A stretch of DNA of 64,000 nucleotides. Source: JANPPS01 sp043758105 (GTDB lineage: Bacteria; Pseudomonadota; Alphaproteobacteria; Acetobacterales; Acetobacteraceae). The translations under genes were made by a program, and so were the position numbers. This document shows positions 35,059-42,943 of the stretch, one piece after another; within the stretch, counting starts at the first letter, position 1, and every line of letters begins with the position of its first letter. The DNA is taken from the NCBI GenBank assembly GCA_043758105.1, contig JAYVOF010000038.1:5800-69799 (forward strand). Direction: 5' to 3'. Under the pieces are notes generated by a model that did not search any database, was not told the origin of the DNA, and saw nothing but the letters and a program-made list of their open reading frames with translations.

Positions 35059-36320
35059 GGGTGGTTTCCTACGTAGGTTTCAACAAGATCGGCGAGTCGT
35101 GACGCCGCATCGGGACGCCCGCGCGCGGCGATAATGTGGGCCAGGGCGGCCAGCCGGTCCGGGTCATCGAGGATCGCCAACTGCGCCGCCAGTGCTGCCG
35201 GCGTAAACGCATCCTGCTCCATGACCAAGGCCCCGCAGGCCCGCGCGTTGAACAGCTGATGTCCATCGATCGCTCCCGGTAAGGGCACCAATAGGGCGGG
35301 CCGCCCCATGACCCCCAACTCCGCCACCGTGCTGGCCCCGGCCCGCGCAATCACGAAATCCGCCGACGCCAGCCGCGCCGCCATGTCCGGAAAGAACGCC
35401 GCCAGCTCCGCCGCCACGCCCAACGCCGCATACGCCGCCCGCACCCGCTCCAAATCCTCACTCCGGCACTGCTGCACCACCGACAACCGCGCCCGCATCT
35501 CCGTCGGCAACAACCCCACGGCCGCCGGCACGACATCACTCAAAACCCGGGCCCCCAAACTCCCACCCGTAACAAGCAGAGAAAAAGCGCCCCCTCTCCC
35601 TCCGGGAGAGGGTTGGGGTGAGGGAAACGACAAGGACGAAATTTCGCGAATCTCAGCCCGAACCGGATTCCCCACCACCACAGAGGGCATAGCCGGCAAC
35701 CCTCGCGTCCCCTCCATTCCCAGCGCCAGCCGGTCGGCAAACCGCGCCAGCGCCCGGTTTGCCCGGCCCAACACCGCGTTCTGCTCATGCAATACCACCA
35801 CCGGCTTTACCCGCATCATCTGCGCCGCCAGCACCGGTGCCACACAGGGATAGCCGCCGAAGCCGACGATCACCGCCGGCTGCAACCGATTAAGGATTTT
35901 CCGGGCCTGCACCGTTCCCGCCGCCAGAGCCCACGCCGCGCCCACGGCCTTCACGCCCCGCCCGGCCAGGCCCGCGCCCCGCAGCACGAACAGCTCTTGC
36001 CCGGCAAATACCGCCGACCGCAGCCCGCCGCTCCGTGCATCCGTCATCAGCGCGACCCGGTGGCCACGTCCGATCAGCTCCGCGGCCAATGCCTCGGCCG
36101 GAAAGAAATGCCCGCCAGTACCGCCGGCAGCAATCACGATCGAACGGGAGTATGCAGCACCGCCCCCTCTCCCTCCGGGAGAGGGTTGGGGTGAGGGAGG
36201 CGACGTGGACTGGCGATCGCCGGGCTGAGGCTGGCTAGCGTTTACCGGCGCGGAGCTTGCGCGTGTGATTTCCCTCACCCCGGCCCGGAGGGAGAGGGGG
36301 AAGGGATTTTCTTGTCTCAT
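35055..36320 (-). CDS. murG: Lipid II synthase MurG (GlcNAc transferase) carrying three in-frame repeats
   Basis: A glycosyltransferase that converts lipid I to lipid II at the inner face of the membrane. Motifs are AAGGTGGHFFPA, GFGGYPCVAPV, HEQNAVLGRANRAL and ARAGASTVAEL. With the ATG at 36320, which overlaps the ftsW stop as ATGA, the protein has 421 residues against about 355-370 in the family. The extra 58 N-terminal residues include two translated repeats (NPFPLSLRAGVREI, PPSPQPSPGGRGGG). A third copy codes FPSPQPSPGGRGGAF between GNPVRAEI and LLVTGGSLGARV, the linker between the two domains. A GTG at 36137 could instead give a short N-terminus. Confidence 0.93.
   Translation of the reverse strand: MRQENPFPLSLRAGVREITRASSAPVNASQPQPGDRQSTSPPSPQPSPGGRGGGAAYSRSIVIAAGGTGGHFFPAEALAAELIGRGHRVALMTDARSGGLRSAVFAGQELFVLRGAGLAGRGVKAVGAAWALAAGTVQARKILNRLQPAVIVGFGGYPCVAPVLAAQMMRVKPVVVLHEQNAVLGRANRALARFADRLALGMEGTRGLPAMPSVVVGNPVRAEIREISSLSFPSPQPSPGGRGGAFSLLVTGGSLGARVLSDVVPAAVGLLPTEMRARLSVVQQCRSEDLERVRAAYAALGVAAELAAFFPDMAARLASADFVIARAGASTVAELGVMGRPALLVPLPGAIDGHQLFNARACGALVMEQDAFTPAALAAQLAILDDPDRLAALAHIIAARGRPDAASRLADLVETYVGNHP
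35589..35630. repeat. GAGAGGG palindromic repeat in the MurG interdomain linker
   Basis: CCCCCTCTCCCTCCGGGAGA then GGGTTGGGGTGAGGGAAACGA; the stem CCCTCTCCC/GGGAGAGGG is perfect. It is in frame in murG (minus strand). Confidence 0.92.
36163..36203. repeat. GAGAGGG palindromic repeat in the MurG N-terminal extension
   Basis: Almost identical to the copy at 35589 and in the same orientation and frame, coding PPSPQPSPGGRGGG ahead of the conserved start of MurG. Confidence 0.92.
36270..36306. repeat. GAGAGGG palindromic repeat at the start of murG
   Basis: TTCCCTCACCCCGGCCCGGA then GGGAGAGGGGGAAGGG, inverted relative to the copy at 36163. In the murG frame it reads NPFPLSLRAGVREI, only five codons after the ATG. 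Confidence 0.85.
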
Positions 36321-37453
36321 CGCCCGCTCTCCCAGCCGGGCTCGGTGCGGGAGCGGCGTTTGGTCAGTGCCAGCAGCATGCCCACGCCCAGCGCCACCGC
36401 CAGCACGGAGCTGCCGCCATAGCTGATGAACGGCAGCGTCATGCCCTTGGTCGGGATCAGATGCAGCGAGGACGCCATGTTGACGAACGCCTGCAGCCCG
36501 AAGCTGGTGACCAGCCCCGCCGAGGCCAGTACCACGAACAAATCCCCCTCCGCCAACTGCCGCAACAAGCCGCGCAGCACGATGAAGCCGAACAGGCCCA
36601 GCACCAGCACGCACACCACCAGGCCAAATTCCTCGCCCAGCACGGCGAACACGAAATCCGCATGCGCGTCCGGCAGAATGTCCTTCACCCGGCCCTCGCC
36701 GGGGCCGCGGCCCATCAGCCCGCCATTGGCGAACGCCTCCAGCGCCGTGTTGACCTGATAGCTGTCACCGGACGCCGGGTCGAGGAACCGGGTCACCCGG
36801 CTGCGGACGTGTGGGAAGAAGCTATAGGCGCCGGCAGCCGCCGCCACGATGCCTCCCGCGGCCACGCCGACCAGCATGAGATTCAGGCCGTTGATGAATA
36901 GCTGCACGAAGAACACCGCCACCACGACCGCCAGCATCCCCATGTCCGGCTGCGCCTTCAGCAACAGCGCGATCACCACGAATACGGCGGCGGATAGGAG
37001 GGTGCCGGGGAATTGGCGGATGCGGTGGCCCTCGCTCAACAGCCAGGCGGTGACGACGGCGAAGCAGGGTTTCAGGAACTCGCTCGGCTGCAAGCTCATG
37101 CCCGGCAGCGCGATCCAGCGCCGGGCGCCCTTGATCTCGACGCCGGCGACCAGCGTCAGCGCGGTGAGGATGATGGCGGCGAGGCACCCGAGCAATGCCA
37201 GGCGACGGACGCCGCGCGGGGACAGCAACGACACGCCGACCACAACCGCGCCGGCCAAGGCCAGGAACACCACCTGTTTGAAAATAAACACGTCGCGCGG
37301 CACGTGAATGCGCTCGGCCACCGCGGGCGAGGCCGACAGCATCATGATGTAGCCGAAGCCGATCAGCGCGCAGACCGCGACGAGCGTCCAGCGATCGACC
37401 GTCCACCACCAGCGGCCGAGGACCGAATTGTCGGTGCGGGAGAGTGCCGGCAT
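36317..37453 (-). CDS. ftsW: Septal peptidoglycan glycosyltransferase FtsW (SEDS family)
   Basis: A 378-residue polytopic membrane protein, ten predicted helices, that polymerises lipid II glycan at the septum with FtsI. Motifs include GARRWIALPGMSLQPSEFLK and PDMGML in the core, and FISYGGSSVLA near the C-terminus. The catalytic Asp region is in the large loop (GEGRVKDILPDAHADFVFAVLGEE). It overlaps murD by 1 nt and murG by 4 nt. Confidence 0.95.
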   Translation of the reverse strand: MPALSRTDNSVLGRWWWTVDRWTLVAVCALIGFGYIMMLSASPAVAERIHVPRDVFIFKQVVFLALAGAVVVGVSLLSPRGVRRLALLGCLAAIILTALTLVAGVEIKGARRWIALPGMSLQPSEFLKPCFAVVTAWLLSEGHRIRQFPGTLLSAAVFVVIALLLKAQPDMGMLAVVVAVFFVQLFINGLNLMLVGVAAGGIVAAAAGAYSFFPHVRSRVTRFLDPASGDSYQVNTALEAFANGGLMGRGPGEGRVKDILPDAHADFVFAVLGEEFGLVVCVLVLGLFGFIVLRGLLRQLAEGDLFVVLASAGLVTSFGLQAFVNMASSLHLIPTKGMTLPFISYGGSSVLAVALGVGMLLALTKRRSRTEPGWESGR

Positions 37454-38745
37454 CAGGCGGCCTCCCTCACCAAATCGGCGAAGCGGTCGCCGCGGGCTTC
37501 GAAGCCACTGAATTGGTCGAAGCTGGCGCAGGCCGGAGAGAGCAGCACCGCCTCCGCCTGCAGATCATGCGCCAAGCCGCGCGCCATCGGCACGGCGCGG
37601 TCCAGCGTGTCCGCCATCGTATAGGGTATGCCGGACGCGTCCAGCGTGCGGGCCAGGGCCGGCGCGTCTTGGCCGATCAGCACGGCATGGGCGACGCGGT
37701 GCAGCAGCGGACGCAGATTTTCGATCCCGCCCGCCTTGGCCTGGCCGCCGGCGATCCACACCACCCGCGCGTAGCATTCCAGCGCGCGCGCGGCAGCGTC
37801 CGCGTTGGTGGCCTTGCTGTCGTTGATCCAGGCGACACCGTGCTGCACCGCCACACGCTGCTGCCGGTGCCGCAGGCCTTGGAACGACGCGATCCCGGCG
37901 GCGATCGCCTCGCGGCTAACGCCCAGGGCGCTCGCCACGGCGGCCGCGGCGGCGGCGTTTTGCGCGTTATGGGTGCCGGGCAGGCAAGGGGCCTCGGTCA
38001 TCGGCAGCAACGGGCCGTCTTGGTCGGTCAGTATGCCGGCGTTACACCACACATCGGCGGGCTGATGGCCGGAGATGGTGCGGGCGCCGGTTTCGTGCGC
38101 GGCCGTGGCGCTAAAGGGATCATCGATGCCGATCACGGCAATGCCATGCCGGTCGAAAATATGCAGCTTGGCGGCGATGTAGCCGATCATGTCGCCATGA
38201 CGGTCCAGATGGTCCGGCGACAGGTTCAGCAGCACCGCCACGTCGAACCGCAGCGTCATCAGGCGTTCCAACATGTAGGACGACATCTCCAGCACATAGA
38301 CGCCGCCCGGGCCCAGACTCGGGAGTGCCAAGGCGGCGACACCCAGATTGCCCCCCGCCGCCGCCGCTATGCCAGCGTTAACGAGGATATGGGTGATCAG
38401 CGCCGTGGTGGTACTTTTGCCGTTGGTGCCGGTGACACCCACGAACCGGGTCTGCGGCTCGGCCTGATACAGCAATTCGGCGTCCGACAGGATGGGAATG
38501 CCAGCCGCCCGCGCCGCGATCGCCGCCGGATGGGGGGTGGGCAAATGGTGCGGAATGCCCGGCGACAGCACCAGCGCGTCGAACCCGGCATAGCCCAGCG
38601 CCGGGTCATGCGGCTCGAGGTCATCCGGGATGTGGCGGTCATCCCAGACCCGCACCGTGGCGCCGCGGGCGATCAACCCATGCGCCACCGGCAGGCCATT
38701 CCGCCCTAATCCGACGACAGCATATTTTTTCCCGGCGAAGCTCAT
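37453..38745 (-). CDS. murD: UDP-N-acetylmuramoyl-L-alanine--D-glutamate ligase
   Basis: A 430-residue Mur ligase adding D-Glu to the stem. The N-terminal domain begins YAVVGLGRNGLPVAHGL, the ATP motif is GVTGTNGKSTTTALI, the central region has NLSPDHLDRHG, and the C-terminal domain has WINDSKATNADAAARAL. It is separated from mraY by 211 bp containing a long palindrome, the widest gap inside the dcw cluster. Confidence 0.95.
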   Translation of the reverse strand: MSFAGKKYAVVGLGRNGLPVAHGLIARGATVRVWDDRHIPDDLEPHDPALGYAGFDALVLSPGIPHHLPTPHPAAIAARAAGIPILSDAELLYQAEPQTRFVGVTGTNGKSTTTALITHILVNAGIAAAAGGNLGVAALALPSLGPGGVYVLEMSSYMLERLMTLRFDVAVLLNLSPDHLDRHGDMIGYIAAKLHIFDRHGIAVIGIDDPFSATAAHETGARTISGHQPADVWCNAGILTDQDGPLLPMTEAPCLPGTHNAQNAAAAAAVASALGVSREAIAAGIASFQGLRHRQQRVAVQHGVAWINDSKATNADAAARALECYARVVWIAGGQAKAGGIENLRPLLHRVAHAVLIGQDAPALARTLDASGIPYTMADTLDRAVPMARGLAHDLQAEAVLLSPACASFDQFSGFEARGDRFADLVREAA

Positions 38746-38803
38746 GTCCCTGCCGCGCTGAGGATAAAATTTGGCGGCGAGTAACCCCTGAATTTAAGGA
38801 AGA

Positions 38804-38909
38804 GGCCGCCAAGACACCAAGACGCCAAGGGTGTGGACCGATGGCCGTCCCAGCGAAACGGGAGCAGAGCCCTTGGCGTCCTTCTTGGTGTCTTGGCGTC
38901 TTGGCGGCC
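38804..38909. repeat. 106-bp palindromic repeat (CCAAGACACCAAGACGCC type)
   Basis: Left arm GGCCGCCAAGACACCAAGAC plus GCCAAGGG; right arm is its complement with a short insertion (CTTCTTGGTG), ending CTTGGCGGCC. The 38-bp loop is unrelated. It fills the mraY-murD gap and would form a very stable hairpin in the dcw transcript. Confidence 0.88.
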
Positions 38910-38956
38910 ACTTGTCAGCCGTTGACGACGGGACTCGCCGGGTCCGTGAAGCGCGC

Positions 38957-40045
38957 TCATCGCAGCTTCAAGGTGGCCAGACCCACCAAGGCGAGAATCA
39001 TGGAGACGATCCAAAAGCGTATCACGATGGTGGGCTCGGCCCAGCCCTTCTTCTCGAAATGATGGTGCAGCGGGGCCATCAGGAACACCCGGCGCCCGGT
39101 GCGCTTGAACCAGAACACCTGGATGATGACGCTCACCGTCTCTACCACGAACAGGCCGCCGACGATGGCCAGGACGATCTCATGCTTGGTCGCGACCGCC
39201 ACGGCGCCGAGCGCCCCGCCCAACGCGAGGCTGCCGGTATCGCCCATGAACACCGCGGCCGGCGGCGCGTTGAACCACAGGAAGCCGAGCCCGGCACCGA
39301 TCAAGGCGGACAGGAAGATCGCCAATTCGCCCACGCCGGCGACCGGATGGATCTGCAAGTAATCCGCAAAAATCCGGTTGCCGACGATATAGGCGATCAG
39401 CGCGAACACCCCCGCCGCGATGATGGTCGGTACGATCGCCAGGCCGTCCAGCCCGTCGGTCAAATTCACCGCATTGCTCGCGCCGATCATCACGAACATG
39501 CCCACCAGCGGAAAGCCGAAGCTGAGCGGGATCAGCACCTCCTTGAACACCGGAATCGTGAGCCCGGTGCTGAGCGGCCCGCGGGTCAGCACCATGATCC
39601 ACAGCGCGCAGCCGAGACCCAGGACCAATTGCGCCACGAGCTTGCCGCGGGCCGAGACGCCCCTGGTGTTGCGGCGGGACAGTTTCAGGAAATCATCGAC
39701 GAACCCAACCGCGCCATAGCCGAGCGTCAGCAGCAGCACGGCCCAAACATAGCCATTGCCCAGATCCGCCCAGAACAGCGTGCTGGCGGTGAGCGACATC
39801 AGGATCAGCACGCCGCCCATGGTGGGCGTGCCCTTTTTCTCGATCAAATGCCGGGCTGGGCCGTCCTCGCGGATGGGCTGACCGCCATTCTGCACGGATT
39901 TCAACCAGCGGATCACCATGGGGCCAAGCCATAGCGTCACGAACAAAGAGGTCAGGCAGGCCGCACCCGCGCGGAACGTGATGTAACGGAACAAATTCGA
40001 AAGCACGAACTCGCCTGCGAATTGGCGTGATAGAAAGACCAGCAT
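38957..40045 (-). CDS. mraY: Phospho-N-acetylmuramoyl-pentapeptide transferase
   Basis: A 362-residue integral membrane enzyme, ten helices, that makes lipid I from UDP-MurNAc-pentapeptide and undecaprenyl phosphate. Motifs are TPTMGGVLIL, the acidic FVDDFLK, NAVNLTDGLDGLAI, and the C-terminal APLHHHFEKKGWAE. It overlaps murF by 1 nt. Confidence 0.97.
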   Translation of the reverse strand: MLVFLSRQFAGEFVLSNLFRYITFRAGAACLTSLFVTLWLGPMVIRWLKSVQNGGQPIREDGPARHLIEKKGTPTMGGVLILMSLTASTLFWADLGNGYVWAVLLLTLGYGAVGFVDDFLKLSRRNTRGVSARGKLVAQLVLGLGCALWIMVLTRGPLSTGLTIPVFKEVLIPLSFGFPLVGMFVMIGASNAVNLTDGLDGLAIVPTIIAAGVFALIAYIVGNRIFADYLQIHPVAGVGELAIFLSALIGAGLGFLWFNAPPAAVFMGDTGSLALGGALGAVAVATKHEIVLAIVGGLFVVETVSVIIQVFWFKRTGRRVFLMAPLHHHFEKKGWAEPTIVIRFWIVSMILALVGLATLKLR

Positions 40046-41382
40046 CAGCCCAAACCCCCGGGCCTTTGACCCAACTCACTTACCACCGCCCGCATGTTGC
40101 TGCCGAGGCTGCCCTTGACCAGCACCGTATCGCCGGGTTGCAGGCCGGCCCTCACCATCGGTGCCAACGCCACGCTATCGGCCGCATACGCCCCGCGCAG
40201 TGCGGACGGCACGGCGTCATACAGATTCCGCATCAGCGGGCCGCACGCATACAGCGTCTCGACCGAGTCGGCCACCGCTTCTGCTAACTTCAGGTGTTCG
40301 GCGACGCCGAAGCTGCCGAGCTCCAGCATGTCCCCGAGCACCGCCACCCGCCGCCCCGGTAAATCCCGCAACACCGCGAGCGCCGCCCGGACGGAGGCCC
40401 CGCTGGCGTTATAGCTCTCATCCAGCAGGGTGATGCCGCCCGGCAGCGTGCGCAGTTGTCCCCGTCCGGACACCGGGGCGAACCCATCCAGCGCGGCGGC
40501 AGCGCGCACCGGGTCGAGCCCCAGGGCGGCGCAAACGGCCAACGCGGCGGCGGCGTTCATCGCCATGTGCGCGCCCCGTGCGGCCAGGCGGAACCGCACC
40601 GGCACGCCCCGCACGTCCGCGATCACATCCTCGGTGGACGACAATAGACGCACCCCGGCCAATCCCGTGCTGCCGAAAGTCCGGATCACCCGGCCCGGCG
40701 CCCGCGCGGCCATGCGGTCAAAGAACGGGCTCTCGGCCGGCAGCACGCCGACCCCGTCCGGGGCGAGTGCCGCCAGCAGTGCGGCTTTCTCGTCCGCGAT
40801 GGCGTCGAGGCTGCCCATATGGCCGATATGCGTGGCGGCGATGGTGGTGATGAGCGCCACGTGCGGGGCCACCATGGCGGCCAGCGGCGCGATCTCACCG
40901 GGATGGTTCATGCCGATCTCGGCCACGCAAAACATGGCGTCCGGCGGCAGCCGCGCGAGGGTGAGGGGGACGCCCCAATGGTTGTTATAGGACGCCTCCG
41001 CCGCATGGGCCGGGCCGAAGGCGGATAGGGCGGCTCGGAGCATTTCCTTGGTCGTGGTCTTGCCGACGCTGCCGGTGACGGCCACCATCCGCCCCTGAAA
41101 CCGGGCCCGCCCGGCCCGGCCCAGCGCCTGCAATCCGGCCAGGGTGTCCGGGACCCTGAGCGTGGCACCGTCCATGTCCTGATGCACCAGCGCCCCGGAC
41201 GCCCCGCGCCGAAACGCCTCCGCCACATGCGCATGCCCGTCCGTCTCACCTTGCAACGCCACGAACAGGTCACCGGGCTGCAGCGTGCGGGTGTCGATGG
41301 AAATGCCGGTGGCCTCGAACGGGATGGCCATGACGCCGCCGGTCGCCGCCAGCAGCTCGGGCGCGGTCCATTTCATGCGCAT
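40045..41382 (-). CDS. murF: UDP-MurNAc-tripeptide--D-alanyl-D-alanine ligase
   Basis: A Mur ligase of about 445 residues adding D-Ala-D-Ala to complete the pentapeptide. The N-terminal domain has GISIDTRTLQPGDLFVALQGE, the ATP motif is VTGSVGKTTTKEML, and the C-terminal domain has LLDESYNASGASVRAAL. The start is placed at the Met at 41382 (or 41376); the frame upstream reads only through a palindromic repeat. Confidence 0.94.
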   Translation of the reverse strand: MRMKWTAPELLAATGGVMAIPFEATGISIDTRTLQPGDLFVALQGETDGHAHVAEAFRRGASGALVHQDMDGATLRVPDTLAGLQALGRAGRARFQGRMVAVTGSVGKTTTKEMLRAALSAFGPAHAAEASYNNHWGVPLTLARLPPDAMFCVAEIGMNHPGEIAPLAAMVAPHVALITTIAATHIGHMGSLDAIADEKAALLAALAPDGVGVLPAESPFFDRMAARAPGRVIRTFGSTGLAGVRLLSSTEDVIADVRGVPVRFRLAARGAHMAMNAAAALAVCAALGLDPVRAAAALDGFAPVSGRGQLRTLPGGITLLDESYNASGASVRAALAVLRDLPGRRVAVLGDMLELGSFGVAEHLKLAEAVADSVETLYACGPLMRNLYDAVPSALRGAYAADSVALAPMVRAGLQPGDTVLVKGSLGSNMRAVVSELGQRPGGLG

Positions 41383-41408
41383 TGCCCCGAGGATCGACCG
41401 CGGCCCGG

Positions 41409-41484
41409 ATGGTGGGTTGCCCAAGCGCAACGAACCCTACGATGTGGTTCCCGTAGGGTGGGTTGCGCTTGGGCAACCCACCAT
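41409..41484. repeat. 76-bp palindromic repeat (GGTGGGTTGC type)
   Basis: Arms ATGGTGGGTTGCCCAAGCGC and its complement GCGCTTGGGCAACCCACCAT, with inner arms CCCTACG and CGTAGGG and a 9-nt loop. It fills the gap between murE and murF. Confidence 0.92.
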
Positions 41485-41518
41485 GTGGCACGCAGGACAT
41501 CTGACCGAGCCGCGGGCC

Positions 41519-42943
41519 TCACAGCAACCGTCGCACGGTTTGCACGTCGTCGAATGGGATCGTCTCGGTGCCGATGGTCTGGCCCTGCTCATGGCCCTTA
41601 CCGGCGATCGCCAGGACGTCACCGGGGCGGAGGTCGTGCAACGCCGCGCCGATCGCCGCCGCGCGGTCACCGATCTCGCGGGCGCCGGGGCAGGCGGCGA
41701 GGATGGCGGCGCGGATGCTGGCCGGGGGCTCACTGCGCGGATTGTCATCGGTGACGGTAACCCGGTCCGCGTCCCGGGCGGCCTGACCCATCAATGGCCG
41801 CTTGCCCCGGTCCCGGTCCCCGCCGGCACCGAACACCAAATGCAGCCGGCCGGTGGTGTGCGGGCGCAGGGCGGCGATCAGCCGGGTCAGCGCGTCCGGC
41901 GTGTGGGCGTAATCGACATAGACCGCCGCCCCGCTCGGCTCCGCCGCCAGCTCCATCCGCCCGCGCACGCCGGTGAGTTGCGGCAGCCGCAGCACCGCAT
42001 CCGTCGTGCCGGTGACCATGGCGAGGCCCGCCGCCAGCAGCGCATTATCCGCCTGAAACCGGCCCGGCAGCGACAGGGTCACGCGGTGACGCCCGCCGCC
42101 GAAATCCAGATCCAGCGTCTGACCGCCCGGATGCGGCGTGACGTTCACCAGCCGGATCAGCGTCCCATTCACCCCCACCGTCTGGGCGTTACATGCCGCC
42201 AGCGTCTCCGGATCGAGGTCCGCCATCGCCACCCTGGGCGCACCGTCCGGCAACAACTCCCTGAATAGGCGGAGTTTGGCATCCCGGTAGGCGCCGAGCG
42301 TGCCGTGATAATCCATGTGGTCGCGCGTGAGATTGGTGAACCCGGCCGCACTCAGCCGCACGCCGTCGAGGCGGTATTGCGCGAGGCCGTGCGACGATGC
42401 CTCGATCGCCGCGGCCGTCACCCCATCCCGCGCCAGCCGGGCCAGGGTCTCGGCGAGCGTCACCGGGTCCGGCGTCGTGAGCCCGGCACCGCCGCGTTCG
42501 CCGGGCGCAATCACACCCAGCGTGCCAAGGCTCGCCGCGCGCTGACCGGTGTTCGTCAGGATTTGCCGCACGAATTCGACCGTGCTGGTCTTTCCGTTGG
42601 TGCCGGTGACCGCGATGATCGTCGCCGGCTGCGGCCCGGCCTGGAGCGCCGCCAGCCGGGCCAAGGCGCGGCGCGGCTCCGGATCTAGGATTAGCGGCCG
42701 GGCCGGCACGGCGTCGGGCCAGACGGTGCCGGACGGGGCCAGCACCGCCGCCGCCCCGCGCGCCACCGCGTCGGCGATAAACGCCCGGCCATCGTGATGC
42801 GTGCCCGGCAGCGCCGCATACAGCATGCCGGGCCGCACGGCGCGGCTGTCCGCGGTGATGCCGGTCAGCGCGTCCGGCATTCCGGCGGGCGCTGCGATGC
42901 CGAGCGCGTGCAGCATGTCAGCGGGCCGCGACGGCGGAGCCAT
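41519..42943 (-). CDS. murE: UDP-MurNAc-L-Ala-D-Glu--meso-diaminopimelate ligase
   Basis: A 474-residue Mur ligase adding the third stem residue. The start of the domain is GITADSRAVRPGMLYAALPG, the ATP motif VTGTNGKTSTVEF, and the central region TNLTRDHMDYHG. DDNPRSE is the motif that marks meso-diaminopimelate specificity, consistent with a Gram-negative wall. The ATG at 42943 has GGGAGG six bases upstream and overlaps the ftsI end by 26 nt; the Met at 42916 is an alternative. Confidence 0.95.
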   Translation of the reverse strand: MAPPSRPADMLHALGIAAPAGMPDALTGITADSRAVRPGMLYAALPGTHHDGRAFIADAVARGAAAVLAPSGTVWPDAVPARPLILDPEPRRALARLAALQAGPQPATIIAVTGTNGKTSTVEFVRQILTNTGQRAASLGTLGVIAPGERGGAGLTTPDPVTLAETLARLARDGVTAAAIEASSHGLAQYRLDGVRLSAAGFTNLTRDHMDYHGTLGAYRDAKLRLFRELLPDGAPRVAMADLDPETLAACNAQTVGVNGTLIRLVNVTPHPGGQTLDLDFGGGRHRVTLSLPGRFQADNALLAAGLAMVTGTTDAVLRLPQLTGVRGRMELAAEPSGAAVYVDYAHTPDALTRLIAALRPHTTGRLHLVFGAGGDRDRGKRPLMGQAARDADRVTVTDDNPRSEPPASIRAAILAACPGAREIGDRAAAIGAALHDLRPGDVLAIAGKGHEQGQTIGTETIPFDDVQTVRRLL

